Assembly (NCBI GenBank): GCA_021234155.1
Contig: JAJEKV010000002.1
Coordinates: 30,801,098-30,865,097, forward strand
DNA length: 64,000 nt
Origin: Isoetes taiwanensis
Taxonomy: Eukaryota; Streptophyta; Lycopodiopsida; Isoetales; Isoetaceae
Direction of reading: 5' to 3'
Shown: positions 1 to 12,149 of the stretch, in pieces
Layout: each line of letters starts with the position of its first letter
Numbering within the stretch: the stretch's first letter is position 1
The notes under the pieces: model-generated
The model's input: only the letters and a program-made list of their open reading frames with translations
Told to the model about the DNA's origin: nothing
The model's database searches: none
Program-made: the position numbers and the translations under genes

Positions 1-1
1 A

Positions 2-91
<90 letters not shown>

Positions 92-155
92 TAAGGGAGG
101 TGGCTGAATTTTAGTTCATGAAAACATTCTGACCTCTTTGATCACATTGAATCTC

Positions 156-733
156 TGAAAATGTACAGATAACTCGTTTGTTTTGTTTGTAAGTGAGTTA
201 GCCATCCTAAAAAACTATGATCCTAGTTCTCCATGCTCAGATGCTATAATCTGATGACAATCTGTAACTTTTGTTCTTTCAACTTTCTATTTTGTTCAAC
301 AACTCCATTTTGTGGATTTCACATGTATCAGCACTTTCCTATCATAGTAATGTGGTTGAGACTTTGTAGTGTTTTACAGCTTAGTCGCGTCACGCAAAGC
401 TACTCAAACGAGTGAAAATGTACAGATAACTCGTTTGTTTTGTTTGTAAGTGAGTTAGCCATCCTAAAAAACTATGATCCTAGTTCTCCATGCTCAGATG
501 CTATAATCTGATGACAATCTGTAACTTTTGTTCTTTCAACTTTCTATTTTGTTCAACAACTCCATTTTGTGGATTTCACATGTATCAGCACTTTCCTATC
601 ATAGTAATGTGGTTGAGACTTTGTAGTGTTTTACAGCTTAGTCGCGTCACGCAAACCTTGTACAGTAATGTGGTTGAGACTTTGTAGTGTTTTACAGCTT
701 AGTCGCGTCACGCAAACCTTGTATTATGGCTAA
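156..733. repeat. 257-bp tandem duplication with a 61-bp partial third copy
   Basis: A block beginning TGAAAATGTACAGATAACTC occurs at 156 and again at 413, so the period is 257 bp and the copies are nearly identical. The last 60 bp or so (from AGTAATGTGG to CGCGTCACGCAAA) is repeated once more from 664. A short TAAACCTTGTATTATGG-type repeat follows at about 700-733. The identical 60-65 residue reading frames in the two copies are by-products of the duplication and show no coding character. Confidence 0.9.
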
Positions 734-960
734 ACCTTGTATTATGGCTTTTTGGCCATTAGATTACAGCACATGTGGGAGCATATTCCCTCCCCTCAAA
801 TCCAGAACGCACAAAGTGGGTCTTTTCGAAGTCAAACTTGGCCCCTGTTGACCCGACCATGGGGGCACATTATTAAGCCAAGGACCATTGCATAAAAGAG
901 TATTTCCAATGCAATACAATACAGTGCGAAAATAACAATGCAATATAAAGTAGGAAAAGA

Positions 961-1040
961 ATACATAAGAGCCTGGGGGATCGAACCCCAGATATCCAAT
1001 GCCCATGCCTTACGGGTGCTCCACGTTCGGCCCATGCATA
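961..1040 (-). mobile_element. tRNA-related SINE-like fragment
   Basis: On the minus strand the block contains a good Pol III B-box: the reverse complement of 978-987 is GGTTCGATCC, inside a six-pair T-stem-like hairpin. An A-box-like stretch lies upstream (complement of 1021-1034, TGGGCCGAACGTGG). Box order and spacing are those of a tRNA gene, but no complete acceptor stem is visible, so this is more likely a tRNA-derived SINE head than a functional tRNA. The AT-rich DNA downstream on the minus strand (to about 880) could be its body. Confidence 0.5.
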
Positions 1041-1044
1041 GGAG

Positions 1045-2390
1045 CCATCGAAGATTGTTACGACTCAATTAAATCACAGAATTAGGAAATAGAAAGACAC
1101 AATCGGGCTCCGGCTCAGGCTTCTTCAAGAATTCGTTTCCTTGAATAATTCAACTCTACACATGAATTCATCAACTAAAAACTAAGCTGGGCTAAGGGCA
1201 CAAGGCTTCAGAAATAAACATGAGAGAATGGGTCAGGCGTAATTCTGTAAAACAAGCAACAGTTATATATATTCTAGATGGAATCGGTCCTTTTTTTACT
1301 TGGAATCCCAGCAAATAGCTGGTCTATCAGAGCTAAAACACATGCGAATTGGGCTAAGCTTACTTCAACATAAGAGTGATTTTTGACTTCCCAAATCTCT
1401 GCATTAGCTTCGATTAGCTTCTAGTAGTCGAATTTATTTTTGCACAAACCAATTTATGGCTGCCGGAAGCATGGTCTTTGTATGCACGTCCCTTGCCTAG
1501 GATTCCAGAATTTGCTCAGCTCTATCGCCATTTCAGAAAGTAAGGCAAGGGGGCAAGAAGAGAACGGAGCACAGTATCCGAAGAAAAACAAGCCTTCCCC
1601 TAATTTGCCTAGGAGAATACCTTCGTATGCAACCGAAGCTCAAGGATTATGCCAACAGACAGGTTACCTTGTGGGCTAACCTCAATTCGACCAGATAGAT
1701 GAGGACCCGAATCTTTGCCGAAAGATCCATGAATTTGCTTATAAATTGGGTTGCTCACGGAGCTAATTAAGGCCAGCTGACTTCCTAATGAACAACAGAT
1801 GCTAACTTAACCTGTTGTATGTGCAGATCGATCAACCCTGGGCGCCCAACCGAACCTGATATAGCTGACACCGGCCTCCCACAAAACAGGGAGCTTGTAC
1901 GACACCTAATCTGGCCGGATCAACCGGATAAAGGCTTGTTGCAACACATAGCTGCTCGGAAATAGCAACCTCCTTAAGCTCCACGACACTGCGGTAGACC
2001 CCATCCTGACCTCGGTACCCTCTTGCCGTGTAGGTTTCAAACGACTGCGATGCCACCATCGAAGAAACATACTCTTACGCATCACGAATACACCTTTAAA
2101 ACCTTTAGAAATCTTATGTAAGAAAAATACATTCCTTGATCGTGCCCACATTATTGAATGAACTTTTTTTCACCAGGAACGTAGTTTTTGAAAGGTTTCT
2201 AATTTCAAGATTCGTGCAGCATCATTTTTGTTTTTGTTTTTTTTTTTTAATTATTTTAGATGGGAGAAAGTATCTCTTTAACAATTATTTGATCACCCAT
2301 GATGCGTCGAATGCTTCTTGAGTTCATTTGGTGCAGCGCACACAAATGTTTTGATCTTATGCAGGAGCATAAAATAGACAAATATATACT
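1045..2390. other. No gene seen; unique-looking intergenic DNA
   Basis: Reading frames here are short (at most 81 codons) and overlap on both strands without domain similarity. Nothing repetitive or RNA-like was seen. Confidence 0.5.
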
Positions 2391-2391
2391 G

Positions 2392-2519
2392 AGCATTATG
2401 CAAAGGGGATTTCATGCCTTGCCCGAAATGCTCTTGTTGGTTAAATGGTCCCCTAGCATTATGCAAAGGGGATTTCATGCCTTGCTCGAAATGCTCTTCT
2501 TGGTTAAATGGTCCCCTAT
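2392..2519. repeat. 63-bp direct tandem duplication
   Basis: AGCATTATGCAAAGGGGATT occurs at 2392 and 2455. The two 63-bp copies differ at only a few positions. Confidence 0.85.
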
Positions 2520-2642
2520 GCTTTAGCAGATAGAAAACAAACTGAAACCCTCTATGTGATACTTTAGTTCGATGGAGTCAAATGGTTGTGAAGCAAATAG
2601 TTGTGAAGCGTCAACTTGAACAAAAATTATAGTTGCACACCC

Positions 2643-2678
2643 TAGAATAGAATAGAATAGAATAGAATAGAATAGAAG
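2643..2678. repeat. (TAGAA)n microsatellite
   Basis: About seven perfect copies of TAGAA. The minus strand reads (TTCTA)n, the same unit as the tail of the LINE at 12071-12147, so this may be the 3' tail of a very short minus-strand LINE copy whose body would lie to the right. From 2680 to 3165 nothing else was recognised. Confidence 0.8.
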
Positions 2679-3169
2679 AATTACAAAGACAAATACAACC
2701 CACAAACTTGCACATGCATGTTCTACTTGGAAATTAGCTATTCCAAAGGTGAAGAGTTTGTGATTGGAAGACTGCTCCCTTCCACACTTACACAGTCATT
2801 ACTTCACTTGTCATGTAGCAGTTGTCAATAGAAGTACCAGTGAATTAGGAACATTATTGATTATTTTGTAGTAACTTCTTCATTATTCCCTAACATTATT
2901 GATCATTAGGGATTTTTTGAGATCATAAAATGGCCTTCTAAGAACTGCTGACTAAGCTATATGAACTACCAATCAGAAAACAGAACTGGTAATCTAGTCA
3001 GCAAAACAGTTATAACTAACTCACTGGATCAAATTTTCTAGCATAAGTGTTGATAGAAAAGTCCAAATGAGCTCTTGTTTGGTGCAATAGATAGATCTCA
3101 TTGAGAACTTTCCAACCTTGGGTGGTTTGCATATCTTTTAGTCCCGTAGGATAGTAAGCACGAAAAAAG

Positions 3170-4345
3170 AAAGGAAAAAATTACACTATGAAAAGGAGAA
3201 GAGGAAAAGGGTGAGGACAGGAGTAAAAGAGAAGGGAAAAAGGGAATGAGGAAAAGGGTCGAGAGAAGGGAAGAGAAGGGAAAAGAAAAAAGGAAAATGA
3301 AAGGAAAAGGGAAAGGGAAAAGAAAGGGGAGCACGAGGGAGCAAAAAGGGACACTGGGAAATAGAAAGAGGAAAAAGGTGGGAAAAGGAGAAAAAAGAAA
3401 GGAAAAAGGAAAAAAGGGAAAGAAAAAATGGAGGAGGGGAGAAGGGAAAGCGAAAGGGAAAAGAAAAAAGCAGGGGGAATCGAGAAAGGGAAGGAAAAAG
3501 GGCATAAAGAAAACTAGAAGAGGGAATGGCAGGAAAAGAGAAGGGAAAAAAAGAAGAAGAGGGAAAACGCGAGGGGAAAAGGGAAAGTACGGAAAAAAGA
3601 AAGGGAAAAGAACAAAGGGGGGTAAGGGAAGGAAAAGGGCACAAAAATAAAAGGAAGGGAAAAAAAAAGGGCAAAAAAGAAGAAAAAAAAAAGGTGGGGA
3701 AAAGGGATATGGGAAAAGAGAAAGGGGAGGACTGGGAGCCCGAAAGGACATTGAAAAGGGGAAGAGGAAAAAGATGGGGAAAGGAGGAAAAATGAAAGGA
3801 AAAAATGACACGAAAAAAAATGAGAAAACGGAGGGAAAATGGGAAAGTTTAAAAGGAAAAGAAAAAGGAGGGGGGAAGTGAGGAAGGGAAGAAAAAAGGG
3901 CATAGAGAAAACTAGAAGAGGAAATCTGAGAAAAAGAGAAAAAAAAAGGAACATTTAGTGCGAGGAAAGGAGAAAAGAGAAGTTACTGGAAAAAAAGGAA
4001 ACTGAAAAGAACAAAGGAGGGGGGAAAAAGAAGGAAAAAAAGGCACAAAAATAAAGGGGAAAAAGGGCAAAAAAAAGGAGAAGAAAAAAAAAGTGGGGAA
4101 AAGGATATCTCAAAAGGGGAAGAGGAAGAGGGAAGAGAAAGAGGGGGAAAATAGAAGGGAAAAATAGTACAGGAAAAAGGGAAGAGAAGGGGGGAAGGGG
4201 AAAAAGGCCATCAAAAATGGAATGGGGAAGCTGAAGGGAAAGGGAAGGGAAGCTTTGGGAAGGGAGGGAGGAGAGGAGAGGAGAAAAGGAAAAAAGGCAA
4301 AAAAAGGTCAAGGAAAAAAGGAAGGAAAATGGGAAGAAGAATAAT
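3170..4345. repeat. 1.2-kb polypurine (G/A) tract
   Basis: For nearly 1.2 kb the plus strand is almost entirely A and G in irregular GGGAAAAGG-type units, with very few pyrimidines. The long Lys/Arg/Glu/Gly frames (plus) and Phe/Pro/Ser/Leu frames (minus, up to 237 codons) follow from this composition and are not genes. There is no fixed period, so it is a low-complexity simple-sequence expansion, not a satellite. It ends just left of the 323-bp tandem array. Confidence 0.9.
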
Positions 4346-4437
4346 CTCCCTTCCCCTCCTTACGTTATATCTTTCCCCGCTTCCCCGCTGATGACTTGGG
4401 TATAGAATTCAAAAATGCTACCTTCTAGATATATATA

Positions 4438-5459
4438 CATTGGCAAGGTTTGAACCCATGACCAAATGAACATTTATTTTGGCATTACTAGGCCTATACC
4501 AACTCACCACACATCCATTGGACAAAATTTTTGCCTTACATGCATACTTTGTGGCCGGGATATCTCCACCTTAGGAAGTCACGAAAGTATTTTTTATTTT
4601 TGTTTAAGGTCCATGCTAGACTAATCTTGTACAGACTAGCTAGCTATATCCCACTGCCTTGCGGCAGCTAAAGTGGAGGACACATATAGGCTTTTAAGTT
4701 CTACCACGTCAGAGATCATCATCGTATAACCCTAGTAACCAACTCTCAAAGATAAACATACATTGGCAAGGTTTGAACCCATGACCAAATGAACATTTAT
4801 TTTGGCATTACTAGGCCTATACCAACTCACCACACATCCATTGGGACAAAATTTTGCCTTTACATGCACTTTGTAGGCGGGATATCTCCCGCCTTAGGAA
4901 GTCACGCAGTATTTTTTATTTTTGTTTAAGGTCCATGCTAGACTAATCTTGTACGCATCTGAAGGAAGGCTATATCCCAACGCCTTGTGGCGCGCCAAAA
5001 GTGGAGGACACGTATAAGCTTTTTAAGTTCTACCACGCCTGGGATCATCATCGTGTAACCCCCATTAACCAACTCCCAAAGATAAACATACATTGGCAAG
5101 GTTTAAACCCATGACCAAATGACCATTTATTTTGGCATTACTAGCCTTATACCAACTCTCACACATCCGATTGGGCAAAACTTTTGCATTACATGCACAC
5201 TTTGTAGGCGGGATATCTCCCGCCTTAGGAAGTCACGCAGTATTTTTATTTTTGTTTAAGGTCCATGCTGTGACTAATCTTTGTACGCACTAGCTAGTTA
5301 TATCCCACTACCCCTGCCAAAAAAGGGAGGACACGAGCAGGCTTTTAAGTTCTACCACGGGGATCATCATCGATAACCCCAAGAACCAACTCCCAAAGAT
5401 AACATACATTGGCAAGGTTTGAACCCATGACCAAATGAACATTTATTTTGGCATTACTA
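4438..5459. repeat. Tandem array, period about 323 bp, 3.2 copies
   Basis: CATTGGCAAGGTTTGAACCC starts at 4438, 4761, 5091 (one change) and 5407, giving unit lengths of 323, 330 and 316 bp. The copies differ by scattered substitutions and small indels. The fourth copy stops after about 50 bp, where a second purine tract begins. On the minus strand each copy has a B-box-like GGTTCAAACC (complement of 4447-4456 in copy 1) and an A-box-like TGGTGAGTTGG (complement of 4499-4509), suggesting the unit came from a tRNA-related sequence. Confidence 0.85.
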
Positions 5460-5735
5460 GGAATAAAAAAAAAGGAGAAAGGGGTGGAGAAAGGGTGCAA
5501 AGAAAAAAGGTAAGGGCATACAAAAAATGAGGGAAAAGAGAATGAAATTAGAAAAAAAAAAATATTGAAGGGGAAAAAAAAAGGTGGAAAAAAGGAAAAT
5601 AGTAGCATTAGAATAGTGAAAAAAGAAAAAAGATAAATGGTGGAAAATGGAAAGGGGAAAATAAAAATAAAATATAAAATCATGGAAAAGAAAAAGGAAA
5701 AAAAAAAAAGGAAGAAAAAGTGAAAATGTGGCCAA
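5460..5735. repeat. Second polypurine tract
   Basis: The plus strand is again almost only A and G, more A-rich than the 3.2-4.3 kb tract. It directly abuts the truncated fourth satellite copy, so purine tracts bound the array on both sides. Confidence 0.85.
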
Positions 5736-5739
5736 ATCT

Positions 5740-7040
5740 TTTACTTAATTGTGTGTTTTTTTTAAGACGTAAATTAATTTAACAATTTTTCTCAGTATCA
5801 TTTAACCTATGTCAAGAACGCTGGCTCCATTTTAGTAAGCTAATGATATAGTTTGAGGTTAATATCTAACAATGAGCTCGCGGGAGTGGCCAATATGATT
5901 ATGCATTGGGCGAAATCATATAGAGTTAGTATATATCATGGTAGGGATTAAAAGGCAAAGGCAAAGGCAACGGCAGGCCAAAGAAAGCTAGTGTCGTAGA
6001 GACTTCTACAAATAGAACCTGAACTTCATTTGGCGATATCTCTGCAATCAGAGCTCCGATTGAGGCGATATTTACTTCTTGGAACCGTCACGGAGTCTGA
6101 TTTTCGAATTCGGGTGGCATTTTCCATAGCTCGTCCGAATAAGAGACTTATGGCCAAAAGAGTGATAGGAGGTAAAAAAAACTGCTCTATTCACTCATTT
6201 TTGAATCTGATTCCTAGAAAGCCATTAGCTTTTTCCTAGAGCTTCAGTTGTTCATGTTTAATAGCCTGTTAACTATCCTTGAACTTGACTCTTGGTGTAT
6301 CATATTGAGGATTGCTAGCTCGAGAAAGGAGCTACAAGAGGAAACTAATTGCCAGATAATGCCTTACTCTCTTTATACTCCAGCCTGATACTGCTAGCTG
6401 AGTGGTCCGGTTGGGTGGAGAGCTTCGGGCTAAAGGTCTGGTTTTGAGAATCTTTAATTCTTTAGTGTTTGCTTACTAGATGTTTGATCTTTTTTGATTA
6501 TTGGCTAACCTTTGGTTCAGAATAAGGGCCCCTCGAAAGTGTTCCGAACAATGCTTCTCTCAAGAAATATCTTCTTATCATTTATTTTGGATGTAGCCGA
6601 AGGAGAAGAAAGTGGTTCAGATTGAAAGATGTGATAGATACGTCTTTGACAGTTCATAGGATTTGAACAATTCTAAAGGCCCTTGTTTGCCACATCTTTA
6701 TATACCTATGCTTATTTCTATTATACAAGGGCAGGCAACAGCTTCTACCAAAAGTGCCCACTTTTCTATGTGGGCTTCATCTGCTCTGCCACAAGGTAAT
6801 CTACTATGGAGGACACAATTATGAAATTATTGTCATTGAATCCATAAAGTTTGTGTCTATTTTGAACCATGGAGGACACAATTGAATGGTTGTTGAAGCC
6901 ATGGAGGACACCTGAAAGTGCATCGCACTCCGCCATGGCCACAACGATGTAAGATTTATTTATTTGTTTTGCAATGCTTCCATATTCCACAACCCCCTCG
7001 AGCTCTATGGATTTTGTTAGCCCATAGAATCGGTACAACC
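5740..7040. other. No gene seen
   Basis: AT-rich DNA with only short frames. The motif ATGGAGGACACA recurs at about 6805, 6870 and 6900 as a small interspersed repeat. Nothing else was recognised. Confidence 0.5.
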
Positions 7041-10000
7041 TGTGGATGTAGAGAACTTCACATATAACCTCCCCTTTTTACCTATAACTCCCCCGCTTGG
7101 TTTTTATTTCGCCTTTTTTCCCATCCATACCATACAACCTCGTGGGTCAGCTTCCTCCCTTGCACGCACCCCCATCCGAGGGAGACATTCCCCAGCCTCT
7201 GCCCCCAAAACCACCCACTGGGAGAACTGTGGGGAGGGGCCAGCCAAAACGGGTCCCTACCGTGGATAACAAAGACAAGGGAGAAACCTCTTCCATGAGG
7301 GAGGGAAGTTCTAAGGCCCAATCTATGAGATTGACTCGAGATGGATGAAGGCCGCCAAGCCCCGCACGCCAGACGAGGGCTATGAAACAAATTGGAGGAA
7401 CAGACGAGAGTAATGTATCAGCCCCCCCGAGATCCCACATTCTCAAAAGACAGCTTGGCAGCCGGAAAGGCAATGGGTTACAGAGATGGAGACCAGATGC
7501 AAAGCGCTTAGAAGATCCGCTTCGTCAGTCCACCTTTGAGAGGCAAGTACCATGGCCGCCCGCCGCCTTTTGGCTTGCGAAGCTCCGCGGATTCCTCCTC
7601 ACCACCATGGAGACTATGGCACGCTTACAAACAGGTTGTTGAGCAGATACGCTGGTAACTATTTCACGCCAAGTCGGGTTTAGGGTATGCCACCGCGATA
7701 CGGAAAACGTCCCGCCATCGCCGGAAGTGTGAAAGTTAAGAACCCCGCAGAGTAGGGCCATACACAAGATCGAGATCTCGTGGCTCAAAGCAACCATTGC
7801 CCAACAAGGCAAATAATCTCCGTGCGAGGTCCATGAACACCGCAAGATCGACAAATGAGTTGCCACAGAGACTCCAACGGTGAGCCAGGCTCCTCACTCA
7901 GCAGCGAGGCCGCAACACGGGACAACCAAGCGACGTGGCCCTAATAAAATTTCCACAAAGGCTAAACAGTAGACAGACCACCTTCCTCCATCTCGCAGAC
8001 ACACCACACTCTTCACGGAGTAAACCTTATACACTCCGTACCTAACAAGGCCACCGGCTGACAATGAATGTTGCCCTCGACTCCTGAGCAGCAGGAGCGC
8101 AGCCACCGACGTCATACGTGGTGCGTGGACCTCTGGAGTGTGAGGAGATCTCGTCGGCACATCTGTGATGAGATCCTATCTCTAATGGCATTCCGACTAC
8201 TAAGTATTATACTAGAGCAAGTCAGCCTTTGGGACTCAAATTCCTGACAGACGCCTTTTCGCCGTTGGGCCATGGTCAACAATACTTCGCAAACATGCTA
8301 TAATGTGAGGCCATCCCCGTGATCGTGAGTAGGCAACTAAGAGGATCGCTTCAGATGTCGACTCAGATCTCACCCCCGACGCGAACAGAAGTCCCGGGCC
8401 GCAGAGTACCGGGCCCAGCAGTCAAACGCCCGCTATAGGAAAGGGGGTACTTCAGAATGAACCAGCAGCTTTGCATTGTGACCAGCGCCTGAGGTCGCCG
8501 CGCGATGGCCGCACTGCCGCCGCTTTACTCCCTCCTCCTCGGGCTGGCCGGGCTGCACTTCTGCCAGACTCTCCCGCCCTCGCAGCCTTCGACTGCTGCC
8601 AGCGCCAGACACCTCTCGCGAATCGGGTAGATCATCGAAGCGCCCACATCGAATGCCACCAAATAGGAACTATAAGCTCCGATAGGTTCTTGAACCGTTT
8701 TCGGCTTCCGCAGAAGGCGAGTCTCAACCTATTGCACCGTGATAATGCAAGGCCGCATCACCGGACCTCTGTGCTATCCGGTGATTTCTCGCGGTTCAAT
8801 GAGTGCAATAAAAGCTGAGTATGGCGGGTTGCCTCGCTACTACCGTGGTAATCTCGAGGTACCCGGGCCCCGCGGCAGACAAACGTACGTGCACAATCGC
8901 CACTTGTGGGTGCAAAGATGACAGCAATATTTAACACTCTCCTCATATAGCAAAGATGCTACTTTCCAGCTACGCCGAGAGCAACTCCTGGCAACACTCA
9001 TTCGAGGGATCGATTTGAGCCCTATAGTCGATCTATATGATGACATACAACAAAGACAAACAGCCAAAAGTGGGTTATGCTGTTTACGAATTTAATGCAC
9101 ACAGCTGTGACGAAAGGCAACTCCAAAATTTGAGACCCTCCCCCATGAGGATCGCCTTAAGGGTTGAACTCCCCGCAGAGGTGGTTTGGTCAAGGATATC
9201 GACGGTCGCCAAGTATTTCGCATATAGTAGGCGCTTGTTGCCGCCGGGTAGTATCTTTGACCCCGTTATTTGTAATGGGTTGGCACAATGGCCGCCTTCC
9301 ACCGGCCGTGACTTGTATCGTGAGAATCAAGGGGCGCCCAAAGGTGGTGGGATTATCCGCCTGGTTGAGGAAATCCAGATCGCACTGTTACCATTTTTCC
9401 ATCGGGATGTACACCTGACGCAGGAAATAGACTTGGACCACCGGCCCCTCCGCTCATGCATCTCCCCATTGGGAGGCTCCCCGCATCTACCGCCAACACA
9501 TTGGGCCCCCCAAATTGCGGGATCTACTTGCACCGCAGGACCTATGCCCACCGCTTGAGCATGATCCTCGCGGACCACAAACTCCCCCTACACTTCAAGA
9601 GCACCGCCACCGACACACCCGGGCTTCATACCAAAAGATGCTTTTGGGAGAGGCCGCCACGGCGAACCTCGCACTACCACCTTCCCCGCAGAATGATGGT
9701 TTGATGATGAGTGCCTGAGCCCAAATGCACACTTCGCAAGTCATCGATCCTACCTCCCGCCTATATAGGCCACCAATACCGCTTCCTTTCAAGAACAAGA
9801 AGGCCGATACCCTCAGAAAGCATCAACAACAAATGTTTGGTCTCCCCCGGACCGCACCCCGTGACATTCTCGAGAAGGGTCTTGAGAAAGCCTACACGTG
9901 CCACATGTGGAACATCAACGAAAGCAATGGGTACGCAAGATTTGTAATAGTTTCTCACTCCTGACCCTGACACCGCCCTCCACGATAGGCATGGCTCGTT

Positions 10001-10090
10001 ATCACAGAGGGGATGTCATCATGGGCCTACAACGCCTAGCTAATGGAAAGGCAAAGCAATTTAGATGGCATCCAGGCGTAACTTAAAAAT
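7041..10090 (+). other. GC-richer block without intact ORF; possible 5' body of the following LINE
   Basis: Base composition rises clearly compared with both flanks and stays high up to the LINE RT relic that follows. No frame is longer than about 170 codons and none shows a domain I recognise. The compositional continuity into 10.1-12.1 kb suggests a decayed ORF1/endonuclease portion of the same LINE, but no endonuclease motif could be read. This is inference from composition and position only. Confidence 0.3.
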
Positions 10091-10099
10091 GGCCGGCCT

Positions 10100-11437
10100 C
10101 CACTGGTGCCTATCCTCACCGCATTGTTCAATAAAGCATTATGGTGAAGGCTTCCCTCCTCCAATGGACCACTAGTAGAGTAGTGCCCATATACAAAGCG
10201 TAGGACCCCTCACGCCCTGCCAACCACCGCATTTATTATGGTCAGCTCTCTCTTTGCAAAAATGTTATCACATCCTTGAGCAAAATACCGATAATATGGG
10301 CAGAGAAATGGAGGTGCGAAGCCTACACAAAGTGTGTTTTCGCCCAACCATTCCACCATTGATCATATCTTCACTCTGCGCATTATTGATTGAGGATAGC
10401 AGAATCGCCGCTTAACCTCGTATCTATTGTTTCGCGGGATTTTGCAAAAGCTTTCGACACAGTGCCCCGCGACAAGCTATGGGACAGATTGCGGTAGCTG
10501 GGGACCCCCCCTGGACTTGCAGAATGCAGTATATAGGCTATACGAGGCATGCTCAGGCCGTATCACACCGGCAGCACAGTCGGTAATCAGTAGCATTGGA
10601 GTGCGTCAGGGCTGCCCCCTCTCCCCCACACTCTTTGGCCTATATATTGATCAGTTAGAAGATTGGCTCTCTGAGCATGGAGGTACAGGCGCACATCTCA
10701 TGCATCACACAATCCGGAAACTCATATATGCTGACGATGTCAACCTCCTGGCCTATACTCCAGAGGACATGCAATGCCACCTGGATGCTCTTGAGACTTT
10801 TTGCCAATTCACTGGCATGCGAGTTAACTTGGCCAAAACTAGGGTGCTGCTAGTTGCATCATCCTGTCAGCCAAGGCTTCCCACATTCACTTACCAGGGG
10901 CAAGAGGTAGAGGTGGCTCCGACCTACAAGTACTTGGAGATCGAGTTCTCAACTACCACCCATTGGGATGCGGGAATCGTAAAGCTGGTCACTCTGCTGG
11001 TTGGAAAGCACTATATGCCATGCGTAACAAATGCCACAAGGCAGAAGTTGTATGCCCCGGGCCACCACATTTGTTTCCCTTGGTTGAGTCGGTCCTTTGT
11101 ATGGGGCAGAAGTGTGGGGTCCCCGATATCCCTCAACACCGGAATGACCCTCGGCAAGTGCGTAAGGCCTTCTTGGCACGGGCCCCGGGTGAAGTCCATA
11201 GCCCATACTGCATCCTACCCCGTGAGACAAGCTTTCTACCCCTTCAACGGGCCGTATTGGAACGCCATATCGCTTACTTCCAAAAGGTGGTCGCTATGGT
11301 CGATACACGCTTGCCCCACCTTTGCTTTGGCACAAGGCGATGGGTCCCCAATGCCCCAAATCCCCGCTGAAAGACAAGCAAGCTCGCTGGTTCTCACCGG
11401 GAGTGCAAAACAAAAGATGCCCCAGGTCGACAAATAA
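10100..11437 (+). pseudogene. LINE reverse transcriptase, frameshifted
   Basis: Before 10430 scattered frames show the fingers region of a LINE RT, including an RPANHR-like stretch and a GFRPNHST-type element. From 10427 one 336-codon frame carries FAKAFDTVPRD-like remains in a neighbouring frame at its start. It then shows the B motif RQGCPLSPTLFGLYID near codon 65 and the catalytic LIYADDVNLLA near codon 100, followed by the L..K..ETFCQFTGM region typical of LINEs. Catalytic YADD is intact, but the reading frame is broken upstream and loses similarity after about codon 200. The enzyme would have carried out target-primed reverse transcription. Confidence 0.8.
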
Positions 11438-12070
11438 AGATCACAGGCACTTAAACTGCATCAGATGCTACTTTCCTTCTTCAAGCTGATGCAGGGCTCG
11501 ACGCACGCTAAGTCTGGCACACTATCGCCAGCTAAGTCAATCCTAGGCTCACAAGAGGCCCACACCAGTACTTGTACACCCACCGCCCATGAAGAAGGCG
11601 CTAGACTTATAGCTTCCATTCAAGACGGGTGCACATCAGCCCGCATTGAAAACAGGTGTTGGGCTCGAAGCACGCGTGAGCAAAGGTTTTGCCGTTGCCA
11701 CCTCGGGCCCCATTGAGGATGAATGTCATGCCCTCCGTGATTCGCCTTCAAAGATTTGCCCATATCCCAGAGCTATATATGTTCTATTACTAGTGCTTGG
11801 CCAGCCGCTGTATCGCTTATTGACTACGGGCGCTGGGTTTGTTGGGGTCATACCCGTGAGGTTATGGAGGCACGGACTGCTTTGTGTCCTACGGACGTAT
11901 GGAACTCGTCCTATGCAATTGTACAAGTGTGCCAACATGCTTATTATCATAAGGGTTTTCCCAAAAACCCTTCTCGTATGGGGTTTTTAATCCCGGCCGA
12001 AGAATATGCTTGTTGCTTCTTTTTGTTTGGGTCCCATAGGCCAATTGGTCTCCTCGAGACGCTTAAAACC

Positions 12071-12147
12071 TATTCTATTCTATTCTATTCTATTCTATTC
12101 TATTCTATTCTATTCTATTCTATTCTATTCTATTCTATTCTATTCTA
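12071..12147 (+). repeat. (TATTC)n microsatellite tail, 15 copies
   Basis: Fifteen uninterrupted TATTC units directly follow the LINE 3' region (CGCTTAAAACC). They are best read as the element's 3' tail. Confidence 0.9.
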
Positions 12148-12149
12148 AT

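Larger units (their letters stand above)
10090..12147 (+). mobile_element. Non-LTR (LINE) retrotransposon, decayed, with (TATTC)n 3' tail
   Basis: A LINE reverse-transcriptase coding region is followed by about 600 bp of C-terminal/3' sequence and a perfect (TATTC)n tail. Microsatellite tails instead of poly(A) are known from several LINE clades. The 5' end is not defined; GC-rich sequence back to about 7.05 kb may belong to it. Stops and frame changes throughout make it inactive. Confidence 0.75.

Noticed and set aside
251-257. CTGATGA, the hammerhead-ribozyme core, at 251, again in the tandem copy near 508 and at about 4388
   Set aside because: No GAAA or matching stems at the required positions.
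961-1040. Functional tRNA gene
   Set aside because: T-arm and A-box-like parts are present, but no paired acceptor stem or convincing anticodon arm was found.
3098-3811. 237-codon Phe/Pro/Ser-rich reading frame in minus strand
   Set aside because: It is the shadow of the polypurine tract; several frames on both strands are open for the same compositional reason.
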